A DNA stretch of 64,000 nucleotides from Vibrio rumoiensis (GCF_002218045.2 NZ_AP018685.1:1054001-1118000); one strand, 5' to 3'. Numbered from the stretch's first letter, positions 45,622 to 54,954 are shown. The notes: a model not told the origin generated them from the letters alone. Numbers and translations are program-made.

Positions 45622-46719
45622 CTAGAAGCTAGCTAATGATTGGCCACTTTCATTATCAAAGAGATGCAGCTCATTGAGATCCCAAACGATATCAGTAATG
45701 GCACTGTTATCAATATCCACAATGCTCGCTTCAACCAGTAAAGGCTGCTCTCCAACTTGGGTTTTTAAGAGCATATTGGCGCCAAGTAACTCTTTATCTT
45801 TAATGTTGACGGTGAATGATTGAACTTGGTCATGTTCAATATGGTTGCTGCGCAGATAAATATCGGTAGGTCGAATACCAACACGCACCGCTTGGCCACT
45901 ACGGATCTTATCGTGGAAGCGACTAGGAACGGTAAGCGTCTCTTTGCCTAAATCCACGATGTATTGATCTCCATGCAGTTCAATCTTACCATCCAACATG
46001 TTCATTGATGGGTTACCAATAAATTGCGCGACAAACTCGTTAGCTGGGTGACGGAACACTTCCTCTGGGGTACCCACTTGCTCGATATAACCATCTTTTA
46101 AGATCACCACACGGTTGGCTAATGTCATGGCTTCTATCTGGTCATGAGTCACGTAGATGGTGGTGGTTTTAAGCGTACGGTGTAAGGTTTTAATCTCATC
46201 ACGCATGGTGCCACGTAGCTTAGCATCTAGGTTCGATAGTGGTTCATCAAACAAGAAGACTTTGGGAGTGCGAACCATCGCGCGGCCCATTGCCACTCGT
46301 TGTCTTTGACCACCAGACAATTCTTTTGGTTTACGGTCAAGCAATGGTTCAAGCTCCAGCATCTTAGCGGCTTTACGTACTTCCGCATCAATGTCAGGCT
46401 TTTTCATGCCTTTTAATTTCAAAGCAAAAGCAATGTTCTCATACACCGTCATATGTGGGTAAAGCGCGTAACTTTGGAATACCATCGCAAGATCACGCTC
46501 TTTGGCATCCACGTTATTAACCACTCGGTCACCTACGATCACATCGCCAGAAGTAATGTCTTCTAAACCCGCTAACATACGTAAAATGGTTGATTTACCA
46601 CAGCCGGATGGCCCGAGTAAAACTAAGAATTCACCATCTTCTACTTTTAAATCGAACTGCTTGACGACTTCAACATCGCCAAACGATTTTTTTAAGTTTT
46701 TAAATTCAACTTGTGCCAT
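45622..46719 (-). CDS. Sugar ABC-transporter ATPase (MalK/UgpC/MsmK type)
   Basis: I choose ATG 46719 (365 aa). The ABC domain (1-235) has Walker A GPSGCGKST, signature LSGGQRQRVAMGRAM and Walker B VFLFDEPLSNLDAKLR, followed by an OB-fold MalK-type regulatory domain (about 240-360). It energises the carbohydrate importer encoded by the genes just upstream and is the last gene of that operon. Such ATPases may serve several importers. Substrate is not determined by the ATPase. Confidence 0.95.
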   Translation of the reverse strand: MAQVEFKNLKKSFGDVEVVKQFDLKVEDGEFLVLLGPSGCGKSTILRMLAGLEDITSGDVIVGDRVVNNVDAKERDLAMVFQSYALYPHMTVYENIAFALKLKGMKKPDIDAEVRKAAKMLELEPLLDRKPKELSGGQRQRVAMGRAMVRTPKVFLFDEPLSNLDAKLRGTMRDEIKTLHRTLKTTTIYVTHDQIEAMTLANRVVILKDGYIEQVGTPEEVFRHPANEFVAQFIGNPSMNMLDGKIELHGDQYIVDLGKETLTVPSRFHDKIRSGQAVRVGIRPTDIYLRSNHIEHDQVQSFTVNIKDKELLGANMLLKTQVGEQPLLVEASIVDIDNSAITDIVWDLNELHLFDNESGQSLASF

Positions 46720-46765
46720 ATCGGTATCCTTACTGATGAACAATGGTTCATCGAAATATAATTAC

Positions 46766-47647
46766 TTATCCTTTGACCGCGCCGGATGTGAGGCCGCTGA
46801 TCATTTGACGAGATGCAAACAGATAGAATGTTGCAATAGGGAGAATCGAAATAAAAGTGCCTAACATTACTGCGCCCCAAGGGGTATTGGGCAGGTTTTG
46901 AACCGAACGAAGCGCGAGTGTGACTACGTAGTTTTCCGTTGAATTCAGTACCACTAATGGCGTTAAGAAGTTATTCCAGAAGAAAACAAACTGTACGATG
47001 GCCAGTGTTGCTAACGCTGGTTTAAGCAGTGGTAATACGACGCTCCAATAAGTGCGGAATTCACCAGCACCATCGAGTTTGGCCGCTTCCAATAGCTCTC
47101 GTGGAACGGATGCCACGATGTGTTGGCGCATTAAGAAGATCCCAAATGGTGTCGCGGTGAAGGGTAGCCACACCGCAACAGTATTATCCAATAGCCCCAA
47201 AAATTGCACGGTAAGGTAATAAGGAATAATACTCAGTACTGGTGGGATCATCATCGAACCGACTAATAGCCCAAAAAGTAAATTTTTGCCTTTAAACTTA
47301 TACACCGCAAAGGCATAGCCACCCATACTGCAAAACAATAGGGAAATGGTGGTGCCTAAGAAGGCCACTTGCATACTGTTAAACATAGCTTGCCAGAAAG
47401 GCATGATTTCTAGCAGTTTTTGATAGTTATAAGCTAAGCTATCGCCAATCGCGAAACTTAAACTGACACCAAAAATTTCACTTCTATCGCGTGTTGATAA
47501 AAGCGCTGACCATAAGAAAGGGAAAACCGTCATGATGGCCGAAACGATTAATATCAGAGTAATGATGCCTAAAATAACTTTAGTGGCAATTTGTCCCCAA
47601 CGGATACTCGGCTTGGTTTCTGTCATATTCATAATGTTCTCTTGCAT
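46766..47647 (-). CDS. Sugar ABC permease, MalG-like
   Basis: I place the start at ATG 47647 (293 aa), 2 bases after the upstream permease's stop and behind GGAGG. The frame also extends into that gene. Six transmembrane segments and an EAA loop, EAAKLDGAGEFRTYWSVVLP, are typical of CUT1 family permeases. It pairs with the MalF-like gene upstream. Confidence 0.95.
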   Translation of the reverse strand: MQENIMNMTETKPSIRWGQIATKVILGIITLILIVSAIMTVFPFLWSALLSTRDRSEIFGVSLSFAIGDSLAYNYQKLLEIMPFWQAMFNSMQVAFLGTTISLLFCSMGGYAFAVYKFKGKNLLFGLLVGSMMIPPVLSIIPYYLTVQFLGLLDNTVAVWLPFTATPFGIFLMRQHIVASVPRELLEAAKLDGAGEFRTYWSVVLPLLKPALATLAIVQFVFFWNNFLTPLVVLNSTENYVVTLALRSVQNLPNTPWGAVMLGTFISILPIATFYLFASRQMISGLTSGAVKG

Positions 47648-47648
47648 G

Positions 47649-48635
47649 TTAGTTAGCCTCCAAACCTTTCTTACCAAAGAAGAAAAATTGCAATGCTGTC
47701 ATGGCTGCGATTAATGCAAATAACAACCAGGAAATAGCAGAAGCCGTCCCCATTTCAAGCCATTCCCAACCGACTTTGTATAAATACATCGAGATGGTTA
47801 AGCCTGCTTGTCCAGTGCCTCCCGTACCACGCGTTAACACGAAAGGTTCCTCGAATAATTGCAAGTTGCCGATAATGGTTAAGGTGACAGCAAAGAAGAT
47901 GAATGGGCGGATCATAGGCAAAGAAATGTGCCAGAAACGACGTAGAGCGTTAGCGCCGTCCATACGAGCCGCTTCTAAGATATCTTTTGGAATCGTCATT
48001 AAGCCGGTGGTGTAAAGCACAATATTAAAACCGGTGTATTTCCAGAACACCACAAAGGCGATGGACGGTTTAATTAAGCTGGAATTTTCTAACCAACGAA
48101 TCGGTTGAAAATCTAAAGCCCAAGAAAATGCCCAGCTTGTCCAAGGGTTATGAGCGAGAGAGATTAAGGCTTGATTGATAATGCCGGAATTTGGCGAATA
48201 CATGTTAAAGAAAATCAGTGATACCGCCACGGTCGAAGTGATGTAAGGCAAAAAATAAGCGGAAGTTAACCAGTGGCGTACACGGTCAGAAAATGACACT
48301 AAAATGTAGGCGACTGGAATAGCGACTAAATGCTGCATTACACCAGAGGTTAGTGCTAACCAGACAGTGTTTTTTAAGGATCGCCATAACCAAGGGTCGG
48401 TAAGTGCAATGTGGTAATTTTCTGTGCCGACATACTTCATCGCAGAAAGGCCTTCAACCGGATTCCAAGCATGAAAACTTAAATAAACGGAAAAGAGCAA
48501 TGGGAATAAACCAAACACACTAAATAACACCAAAAAAGGCATTAAAAAGCTATATGGTGTTAGTTGCCGCCAATTGAAAATGGGTGCGGAAGGTGGCACT
48601 AAAGGCGGATTTTTCACTTGTTTAATTTGAGACAT
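47649..48635 (-). CDS. Sugar ABC permease, MalF-like
   Basis: The 328-aa permease has six membrane segments and EAA loop EAARMDGANALRRFWHISLP. It has a cytoplasmic N-terminus of about 25 residues. It is separated from the binding-protein gene by 148 bases that contain a hairpin, and is tightly linked to the second permease. Confidence 0.95.
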   Translation of the reverse strand: MSQIKQVKNPPLVPPSAPIFNWRQLTPYSFLMPFLVLFSVFGLFPLLFSVYLSFHAWNPVEGLSAMKYVGTENYHIALTDPWLWRSLKNTVWLALTSGVMQHLVAIPVAYILVSFSDRVRHWLTSAYFLPYITSTVAVSLIFFNMYSPNSGIINQALISLAHNPWTSWAFSWALDFQPIRWLENSSLIKPSIAFVVFWKYTGFNIVLYTTGLMTIPKDILEAARMDGANALRRFWHISLPMIRPFIFFAVTLTIIGNLQLFEEPFVLTRGTGGTGQAGLTISMYLYKVGWEWLEMGTASAISWLLFALIAAMTALQFFFFGKKGLEAN

Positions 48636-48712
48636 AGTGATGGGTACTCTTGTTGAAAGTCGATAGCAATCTTACTCAGTCATACCAATCTAAACTTTGT
48701 TAGAGATAAAGT

Positions 48713-48760
48713 AGCCAACAGCACAGAATTAATCCCTGGTAGGCACCCTGAGTGTTGGCT
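48713..48760. repeat. Hairpin between binding-protein and permease genes
   Basis: AGCCAACA and TGTTGGCT are perfect inverted arms 32 bases apart, with more pairing possible. Such structures after a binding-protein gene often stabilise its mRNA, leaving it in excess over the permeases. Confidence 0.6.
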
Positions 48761-48783
48761 GAGTGAGCTAAGATAAATAACTT

Positions 48784-50028
48784 TTACAAATTGCGAGTGC
48801 GTCGCTCGATCATGCGTTGTGCATCAGCTAAGGCTTGCTTGACGTCTTTGCCTTCATCTAAAACTTGCATCAATGCATTTTCTAAGATGATTGAACGTGC
48901 AATAGAGTCACCTTTTGATGGCACAATTGGCTTAATTTTTTTGGTGATCTCAGCAAAGAGTAAACGCGCTTTCTGCCCATCTAAGAACGGGACTGGTTCT
49001 GAAAACATTGGGTCATCATAAGTCGTCACATTGGCTGGGAAAGCACCAATAGTAGAGAAGTGTTTAAGCTGAATATCACGCTTGGTCGTCATATACTTGA
49101 TCAATTCCCAAGCCGCGTCTTGATGCTTACTTTGTTTTGGAATTGATAAGAAAGAGCCGCCCCAGCTACCGTAAATACCATCAGGCAGTTTAGATACCCC
49201 CCATTTTCCTGCTGTTTTCGGTGCGATCCAGTTTTGGAGATGTCCTAGTAACCAAGCCCCAGAAAGCTGTGTGGCAAAGGTGCCATTACGGAACCCTTCG
49301 TACCACTCGTTACTCCATGAGGTGATACGAGCATCTAACCCTTTATCACGAATTTCTTTGGCGACAGTGAATGCTTTGACAAAGCGTGGGCTAGTGACCA
49401 AAGGTTTACCATGATTATCAAAATATAAGCCTTCATTCTCTCCGACAGTGGTGTAAATGATCGTTTGAGCGACATCGGCCGCTGAGGCAATTAGATAGGT
49501 GCCTTGTTTCTTAAGATCCTCACCATAGGAAATGTAAGAATCCCAATCAGAGATAACATTATCAATGTTGTCACCAGTTTGTTTTAACAGATCACGACGG
49601 TAATACATCACACCAGGGCCGAGATCGACCGGGATACCATAGACATCGCCTTTAGGGTCTTGTCCTTGTGCCCATGCATAAGGGGCAAAATCTTTTTTGT
49701 ATTGCTCGGCATTGTATTTTTCAGATAGATTGACCAGCCCACCTGATGAAACAAAGTCACCTACTTTTTCGACGTCGATCACCACAACATCACCGGCCCC
49801 AGAGTTAGTGGCTAAGTTGGTCAATAGTTTTTTATGATGGTCTTCGTGGTTGTTCATCAAGTAGTCAACATGAATACCGGTTTGCTTCTCAAAATCCGGT
49901 AAGATCACTTTCAAACTACTATCAAAATCAGGGAAACCATCAAAGCGAATTTTTTCTTCAGCCTGTACTGAACCGATAGCGGCAGCACTGACCATGGCAG
50001 CAAGCGTAATAGACTTCAATTTCATCAT
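48784..50028 (-). CDS. Sugar-binding periplasmic protein (family 1 SBP)
   Basis: The 414-aa protein has a signal peptide (about 1-24, ending in SVQA) and the CUT1 solute-binding fold: FPDFDSSLKVILPDFEKQTGIHVDYL at the start, GVMYYRRDLLKQTG, and the C-terminal AWELIKYMTTK block. AAGGACG lies ahead of two tandem ATGs. It lies 39 bases after the second LacI regulator on the same strand. The ligand is unknown. The context (beta-glucosidases, LamB-type porin) suggests an oligosaccharide. Confidence 0.93.
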   Translation of the reverse strand: MMKLKSITLAAMVSAAAIGSVQAEEKIRFDGFPDFDSSLKVILPDFEKQTGIHVDYLMNNHEDHHKKLLTNLATNSGAGDVVVIDVEKVGDFVSSGGLVNLSEKYNAEQYKKDFAPYAWAQGQDPKGDVYGIPVDLGPGVMYYRRDLLKQTGDNIDNVISDWDSYISYGEDLKKQGTYLIASAADVAQTIIYTTVGENEGLYFDNHGKPLVTSPRFVKAFTVAKEIRDKGLDARITSWSNEWYEGFRNGTFATQLSGAWLLGHLQNWIAPKTAGKWGVSKLPDGIYGSWGGSFLSIPKQSKHQDAAWELIKYMTTKRDIQLKHFSTIGAFPANVTTYDDPMFSEPVPFLDGQKARLLFAEITKKIKPIVPSKGDSIARSIILENALMQVLDEGKDVKQALADAQRMIERRTRNL

Positions 50029-50067
50029 TATTTCGTCCTTAAAAATGTTATTGGATGTATGGCTTTT

Positions 50068-51072
50068 TTATAGAGGTGCAAGCGCCATAGTAGATTCACG
50101 AACGACGAGCGTTGGCGTGAACTTAAATTGCACATCGAGTTTTTTCTTATTGATCTTTTGTAAAAGCAGGTGCACTGCTTCGACACTCATTTTTTCAATA
50201 GGGTAGTGAATGGTTGATAGGGCTGGCGTGACATATTGGCTGAAAATAATGTTGTCAAAACCCATCACTGAGATTGGCTCTTTTTGAGGAGAATCCAGCT
50301 CATTTAATGTTTCGATTGCCCCAATGGCCATTAAATCGTTACAGCAAAAAACCGCTGAAAAATCGAGTTTACGGTTGAGCAGTTTCTCCATCGCTTTTGC
50401 TCCCGTTAACTCGGTAAATCCTGCCTCCACCACTAGCCTTGAGTCGTAAGCGATATTGGCCTCTTCTAAAACGGTGCGATAGCCCTGCAAACGAGCACGC
50501 GCATCCGGTTTGGATAACGGACCAGTAATACACGCGATTCGGCGGTGGCCTAATTCGATTAGGTGCTTGGTCGCTGACTTGCCGCCCAGTTCATCATCCA
50601 TTTCAATACAACTGTTATGAAGCTCAGGAATAAAGCGACTTAATACCACCATTGGTAATTTTTGTTTGGATATTTCAATGAGATAATCATCAGACAAATA
50701 AGAGGTATACAACAGCAAAGCGTCAACTCGTCGGCTGAATAAAAACTCGACCGCGGTTTGTTCACTTTGTTCGCTTTGACCGCCAGCGGTCACCAATAGT
50801 TGATAGCCTAGTGGGCGTAATGTTTCTTCGATGGTACTCATTATGTTGCCATAGTAAGGACCTGCCAGTTCTGGTATCACTAATCCGATACAACCGGAGC
50901 GATTGAGTGCAGCGGAATGAGAAATGGATTGTGGACGATAATCTAATTCCTGAATGGCTTTCTCAACGCGAAGTTTCTTGTCATGGCTGACTCGGCTGCT
51001 TCCGTTGATCACGCGCGAAACGGTTGCTTGAGATACACCAGAAAGTTCAGAAACTTGTTTGATCGTTGCCAT
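50068..51072 (-). CDS. LacI-family transcriptional regulator (second)
   Basis: I choose ATG 51072 (334 aa), preceded by AAAGGATG. The N-terminus is TIKQVSELSGVSQATVSRVINGSSRVS, a standard LacI helix-turn-helix, and is followed by a sugar-binding effector domain (about 60-330). It heads the operon regulator-SBP-two permeases-ATPase on the minus strand, and a GAAAGCGGTTTC operator-like site sits about 46 bases upstream, so self-control is likely. Confidence 0.93.
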   Translation of the reverse strand: MATIKQVSELSGVSQATVSRVINGSSRVSHDKKLRVEKAIQELDYRPQSISHSAALNRSGCIGLVIPELAGPYYGNIMSTIEETLRPLGYQLLVTAGGQSEQSEQTAVEFLFSRRVDALLLYTSYLSDDYLIEISKQKLPMVVLSRFIPELHNSCIEMDDELGGKSATKHLIELGHRRIACITGPLSKPDARARLQGYRTVLEEANIAYDSRLVVEAGFTELTGAKAMEKLLNRKLDFSAVFCCNDLMAIGAIETLNELDSPQKEPISVMGFDNIIFSQYVTPALSTIHYPIEKMSVEAVHLLLQKINKKKLDVQFKFTPTLVVRESTMALAPL

Positions 51073-51117
51073 GCTACATCCTTTAGTCTTTATTCTTATT
51101 TTAAGTTTCCACTTAGT

Positions 51118-51129
51118 GAAAGCGGTTTC
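51118..51129. promoter_or_regulatory. LacI-type operator, GAAA-N4-TTTC class
   Basis: GAAAGCGGTTTC with CAT following matches the site at 56471-56482 (GAAACCGGTTTC, also followed by CAT) except for one base. LacI-family dimers typically bind such sites. Confidence 0.65.
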
Positions 51130-51249
51130 CATTTGTATGGATATTAGGTGGTAAATAGCGATAAAGACGAGTGGTTACTTTCCTATTTGTTGTTTTTGAG
51201 AAACTAAATTTCTAAAGATTGAAAAATGAAACAAAAACACCACGTTTCA

Positions 51250-51261
51250 TGAAATATTTCA
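51250..51261. promoter_or_regulatory. TGAAATATTTCA palindrome
   Basis: Perfect 12-bp palindrome, identical to 53006-53017, located upstream of the ABC operon. Confidence 0.6.
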
Positions 51262-51303
51262 GCTTTGTTTCATGACGGTCATAACGAAACAATAACCGTC
51301 ATC

Positions 51304-51346
51304 AAAAAAAGCCTTTCTGAACAAACTGGCCTGTTACTCAGAAAGG
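51304..51346 (-). terminator. Terminator of the porin gene
   Basis: On the minus strand CCTTTCTGA and TCAGAAAGG form a perfect 9-bp stem followed by CTTTTTTTGA. Confidence 0.85.
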
Positions 51347-51433
51347 TATGAAAAAATTCATATATAAAGGATTAATACAGTGGGGAATCATGGTGAATCA
51401 TCCCCACATGCAAGGCTTAACATGGATTATTGC

Positions 51434-52645
51434 TTACCACCATGCTTCAAACATTGCCCCTACCGTTAGCGCATCAGAAGTACCTTGTTCAGCACCTGAA
51501 CCTGTTGCGTAATCAGTATCTAGTTGACCATAAGTCGCGTAGAAGCGAAGCATCGGGCGAGAGTACATAAAGCTACCTAAGCCGATGTTTTGTGAAAGGG
51601 TTGCTTTCCAAGATGAGTTAGTACCTTTATCTGAATCATCAAAGTCTACTTGGTCATAACCTAATTCTAACCAAGTACTCATGCGGTCATTCCAGCGATA
51701 TCCAGGGCGAATAACCGCCTGACTCCACATTTCGTCACCGTGAGCGTTAGTGGATAAATCATTGTCTTCAAAGCTTAATGCGTATTCCATTAATACGTTT
51801 TCAGTGAAATCAATCGCACCGTAAGCGAAGACACCTAGTGAACCGCCCTCGTCAGCTGGGTTACCCCATAAGATGCCATTGCGCACACCATCACTGTAGC
51901 GAACCGCGGTTTCGTTCCAACCATTTGACCAGCTGATGCGGTGAATCGCAGCAACTTGGTATGCGTTGTTATCATCGACTTTGCTGGTGATTCCAGTATC
52001 CGCATCGGTTGATGAACCATTGCCAAACCCGTAGTTAAAGTGGAAACGTAAGCTTTGAGAATCAGTAAGATTGATGTCGTGTAGTTTGGTGACAACTGCA
52101 TAACGACCATTGCGGCCTTTATCACCTGCTACAACAGAGAAGTCTAATTTTGCAAAGCTAAGGTCTAAGTTATCAACACCGGTACCGGTACCATCATTCA
52201 TTAGGTAGAAATAATCGTTCACACCAATTTGTTCACGTCCGTTAAAGCGTTGACCTGCCCAAATATAAGCATCGGGTTGGGTTGCAAAGATACCTTTACC
52301 GCCCGCATAAGCCTGAGAAATCCCCGTTGGATTGCCGTCATAACCATCGTCAAGCATGACCGCAACATCCCATTGCATATCATCTTGTTGGAACATTTTT
52401 TGTAACTTGAACTCAAAACCATTGCCTTCGTTGCCTAAACGACCGGTGGCTTGATACTGGCTGTTTGCAGTCTTAATGACGTTAATCCCATTTTTCATCG
52501 CGCCGTCGTATAGCGCGTCGTCGGCAGAGTAACCCGCACCGTAACGGGCATAACCTGTAAATAGGAAGTCATCGTCAGCCTGTGCGGCAAGTGGTAATAG
52601 CGTGGTGGCAGCAGCAAGCGCCAATGTTAGTGTTGATAATTTCAT
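51434..52645 (-). CDS. LamB-family carbohydrate porin
   Basis: I choose ATG 52645 (403 aa), behind AAAGGGA. The signal peptide (about 1-23, LPLAAQA) is followed by a mature start with FTGYARYGAGYS, alternating beta strands and a C-terminal aromatic ending (MFEAWW), as in outer-membrane maltoporin-type trimers. It provides oligosaccharide entry into the periplasm. A CRP-like site and paired TGAAAT palindromes lie in its divergent promoter. Maltodextrin specificity is not assured. The neighbours point to beta-glucosides. Confidence 0.9.
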   Translation of the reverse strand: MKLSTLTLALAAATTLLPLAAQADDDFLFTGYARYGAGYSADDALYDGAMKNGINVIKTANSQYQATGRLGNEGNGFEFKLQKMFQQDDMQWDVAVMLDDGYDGNPTGISQAYAGGKGIFATQPDAYIWAGQRFNGREQIGVNDYFYLMNDGTGTGVDNLDLSFAKLDFSVVAGDKGRNGRYAVVTKLHDINLTDSQSLRFHFNYGFGNGSSTDADTGITSKVDDNNAYQVAAIHRISWSNGWNETAVRYSDGVRNGILWGNPADEGGSLGVFAYGAIDFTENVLMEYALSFEDNDLSTNAHGDEMWSQAVIRPGYRWNDRMSTWLELGYDQVDFDDSDKGTNSSWKATLSQNIGLGSFMYSRPMLRFYATYGQLDTDYATGSGAEQGTSDALTVGAMFEAWW

Positions 52646-52948
52646 ATAATTTCCCTTTATGTACACTAATGAAAAGTGTTTGTTATTTTTGTTTGTGTTT
52701 ACCTAAATGCTGAGCAAAGTATATGAAGTGAAAGGTTTGAAATTATTGAATAGAATCACACCAACTTATTATTGGGTATGGTTATGAAATTGGTCTTTAG
52801 GCCGGGTAGTGTTATTAAGATCACAGTAAAATAAAGCGGCTTCGTAAAAAATGCATTGCTTATCACGAATTTAAATTCAAATACTCGTCTTTTAGTCTCA
52901 TGAAAGTTTTGGATAATATCTGACAGTTTCATGAATCAAGTGGTTATT

Positions 52949-52964
52949 CGTGAGTTTTATCACG
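52949..52964. promoter_or_regulatory. CRP-like site
   Basis: CGTGA-GTTTTA-TCACG matches the CRP consensus TGTGA-N6-TCACA at 8 of 10 positions and is itself symmetric. Catabolite control of a porin operon is expected. Confidence 0.6.
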
Positions 52965-53005
52965 TTATTTTTTGAATAGTTATGTGTAGCTCGAATGGTT
53001 GCTTG

Positions 53006-53034
53006 TGAAATATTTCATTATTATGAAATGTTTC
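53006..53034. promoter_or_regulatory. Double TGAAAT palindrome
   Basis: TGAAATATTTCA (53006-53017) and TGAAATGTTTCA (53023-53034) lie 5 bases apart, between the divergent porin and MalM-like genes. Spacing of 17 bases between equivalent positions is unlike a single turn, so cooperative binding is only a possibility. Confidence 0.65.
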
Positions 53035-53162
53035 ACGTGGTGGGAATTGTTTTATGGATTAATAATAAGGTTAAGTTGCAAGTTAGTTTAAAACATCGCA
53101 ATCTAAGCTTTAATAAGAAAGACATATTTTATAAGAATAATTATTTATCGAAAGGAACATAG

Positions 53163-53816
53163 ATGAAAAAAATACTCACATTAAGCGTATTATTAGCGCT
53201 AGCTGGCTGTGCGGATAAAGATGGCAATATATTCAACCCAAATTTATTTGGTTCAGATAAAGTGGCTACGACAGCGGAAGAAGTGAAACAAGTCGCCGAT
53301 CTTCAGTCTGTCGCCATCACGACGGATTCTTTTTCAGACATTGAGGCCACTTATTTAGCATCGAATAAAACCCTGCCTTTTAGCTTGTCTCAGAAAGATG
53401 CAGTGATGCAGCTTGATTCAGGAAAAACCTTTGTCAAAGTGTTTGCTTTACCACAGTTAGAATTTGATCAAGGGATTCATATTACCAGTGAAGCCAGAGA
53501 AACCGTAGTTGTGCCGTATTTACAATTTCTTGATGGTCAATTTAAACCGGTAGGAGATGAGGTAAAAGCGACATACTTGACCAAATATGACCAATTTGAT
53601 CTCGTAGCACCGGTGAGCGATATGTCGAAAGTCATTCGTTATGTCGCGGTATATAGCCATCAAGATGACTATGGTAAGCAAACTCAGTTATATGATGCAG
53701 AGCAAGCTTACAATAAATCGGTTGGGGTTGATCAACCGGCTAAACCTTGGCTAAAAACAACGCATGCTCCTGTTGGTAATTTGACGATTAAATTAGAGCG
53801 TATTACTGACCAATAA
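53163..53816 (+). CDS. MalM-like lipoprotein
   Basis: The 217-aa protein has a lipoprotein signal (LALAGC, lipidation at about Cys16) and a globular domain resembling the MalM family (LPFSLSQKDAVMQ, KVFALPQLEF, YLTKYDQFDLVAP). MalM is a periplasmic companion of the maltose system whose role is not settled. It is divergent from the LamB-type porin, which supports the assignment, and both probably answer to the same regulators. Confidence 0.8.
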   Translation: MKKILTLSVLLALAGCADKDGNIFNPNLFGSDKVATTAEEVKQVADLQSVAITTDSFSDIEATYLASNKTLPFSLSQKDAVMQLDSGKTFVKVFALPQLEFDQGIHITSEARETVVVPYLQFLDGQFKPVGDEVKATYLTKYDQFDLVAPVSDMSKVIRYVAVYSHQDDYGKQTQLYDAEQAYNKSVGVDQPAKPWLKTTHAPVGNLTIKLERITDQ

Positions 53817-53840
53817 AAAATGACATTATATGGATACAAG

Positions 53841-53877
53841 AAAGCCACGATAATAAATTAACTATCGTGGCTTTTTT
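53841..53877. terminator. Bidirectional terminator after the MalM-like gene
   Basis: AAAGCCACGATA and TATCGTGGCTTT form a 12-bp stem, flanked by A-rich and T-rich sequence, serving convergent genes. Confidence 0.9.
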
Positions 53878-53892
53878 ATGAAATGGAGTTAT

Positions 53893-53948
53893 TTTAACTC
53901 TTTAACTCTTTAACTCTTTAACTCTTTAACTCTTTAACTCTTTAACTC
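53893..53948. repeat. 8-bp tandem repeat (TTTAACTC)7
   Basis: Seven perfect copies of TTTAACTC end against the ROK gene. Its last codons and TAA stop (Glu-Leu-Lys-Ser-stop) are read from the first copies on the minus strand. Because the stop appears in the second unit, changes in copy number would alter only the sequence after the stop. Confidence 0.97.
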
Positions 53949-54842
53949 TTGACGTTGTAAGTAGTGGTATAAAGCCCCAATTAAATTAGCATCATTACCC
54001 GCTTCACACACACTCAATTGTGGTCGAACGCTAGAGTAAGGATTTTCAGAAAATATTTGATCGAGCTTTTCTTCTATACGTTCTAATAAATCAGGACGAC
54101 TACTGATGGCACCACCAATAATGATACGGTTGGGATCAACGCAATATTGCACATTATAAACCGCATAAGCGAGCATTTGATACCACTTGTCAATAATGGC
54201 TTGTATTCGTTCGTCGCCCATTTCGGCCAGTTCGAATACCTTTTTACCATTCAATTGGTCTTCGGGTAGACCCAATAACTTCGCGGTGTTTTGTATTAAT
54301 GAGCGGGTTGCCGCACAACCACTGATATTGACCGGTTTTCCTTCATCGTCTACCCCAACAAACATATAGCCAAATTCTGCGCCATGCAGATGTTTGCCGT
54401 GATGGACTTTGCCGTTAATAACGGTCGAGCCACCAACGCCCGTTCCGATCACCAATAAGCAAAAGTCATCATCAAGTTTTGAATGCCATAATTCTGCTAA
54501 AGCGGCGCAGTTGGCATCATTTTCAATTTCACAATGAAGTTGATAGCGGTCTTGAAATTCTTGGCGATAATTAGGCCCGTGTAAATAACGCAGAGCGCTA
54601 TGGCCATAAATAATACTCGATTCACAATCAACAGAGCCCGGGGCACTAATAGCAAGGCCTGACACTTGATACTGACGCGCGATTGGTAATAATTGTTGCT
54701 CAAATTGTTGCCAAAAATCTTCGATGTTAGTTGTTGGGCTAGGGTAACTGCCTTTTGATATGATGTTGCCGTTTGGGGTCATTATGCCGTATTTGACGGC
54801 GCTACCACCGATATCTAACGCTAAATAATGTTGTTCACTCAT
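53934..54842 (-). CDS. ROK-family sugar kinase
   Basis: The 302-aa protein has the ROK ATP-binding start LALDIGGSAVKYG, a catalytic-base region CEIENDANCAALAE, and GTGVGGSTVINGKVHHG followed by HGAEFGYM. The usual zinc-binding CxCGxxGCxE is replaced by a single GKPVNISGCAA segment, so it is a zinc-less ROK like beta-glucoside kinase-type members. It is on the same strand as the first IIC gene. A reasonable job is to phosphorylate glucose freed by 6-phospho-beta-glucosidases, or intact beta-glucosides. Confidence 0.85.
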   Translation of the reverse strand: MSEQHYLALDIGGSAVKYGIMTPNGNIISKGSYPSPTTNIEDFWQQFEQQLLPIARQYQVSGLAISAPGSVDCESSIIYGHSALRYLHGPNYRQEFQDRYQLHCEIENDANCAALAELWHSKLDDDFCLLVIGTGVGGSTVINGKVHHGKHLHGAEFGYMFVGVDDEGKPVNISGCAATRSLIQNTAKLLGLPEDQLNGKKVFELAEMGDERIQAIIDKWYQMLAYAVYNVQYCVDPNRIIIGGAISSRPDLLERIEEKLDQIFSENPYSSVRPQLSVCEAGNDANLIGALYHYLQRQELKS

Positions 54843-54954
54843 AATACAACCTTATTCCATGAGCAATGGATAGAAAAGGTTTACTCAACAAGACTCTCAC
54901 AAAGTGAGCTGAGAAAGCAGTGGTAGAGAGTCGGAGCATTACTACTGTCAAGTA

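Larger units (their letters stand above)
51073..51433 (-). promoter_or_regulatory. Regulatory region of the ABC operon
   Basis: 361 bases without an ORF between the porin end and the second LacI gene. Elements: GAAAGCGGTTTC at 51118-51129, TGAAATATTTCA at 51250-51261 beside TTTCATGAAA, ATGAAAC/GTTTCAT inverted copies around 51225-51250, and the porin terminator at 51304-51346. Confidence 0.6.
52646..53162. promoter_or_regulatory. Divergent regulatory region porin / MalM-like
   Basis: 517 bases with no ORF between divergent genes. It holds a CRP-like site (52949-52964), TTTCATGAA near 52927, and a double palindrome at 53006-53034. CGAAAGGAAC is the ribosome-binding site of the MalM-like gene. 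Confidence 0.6.
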
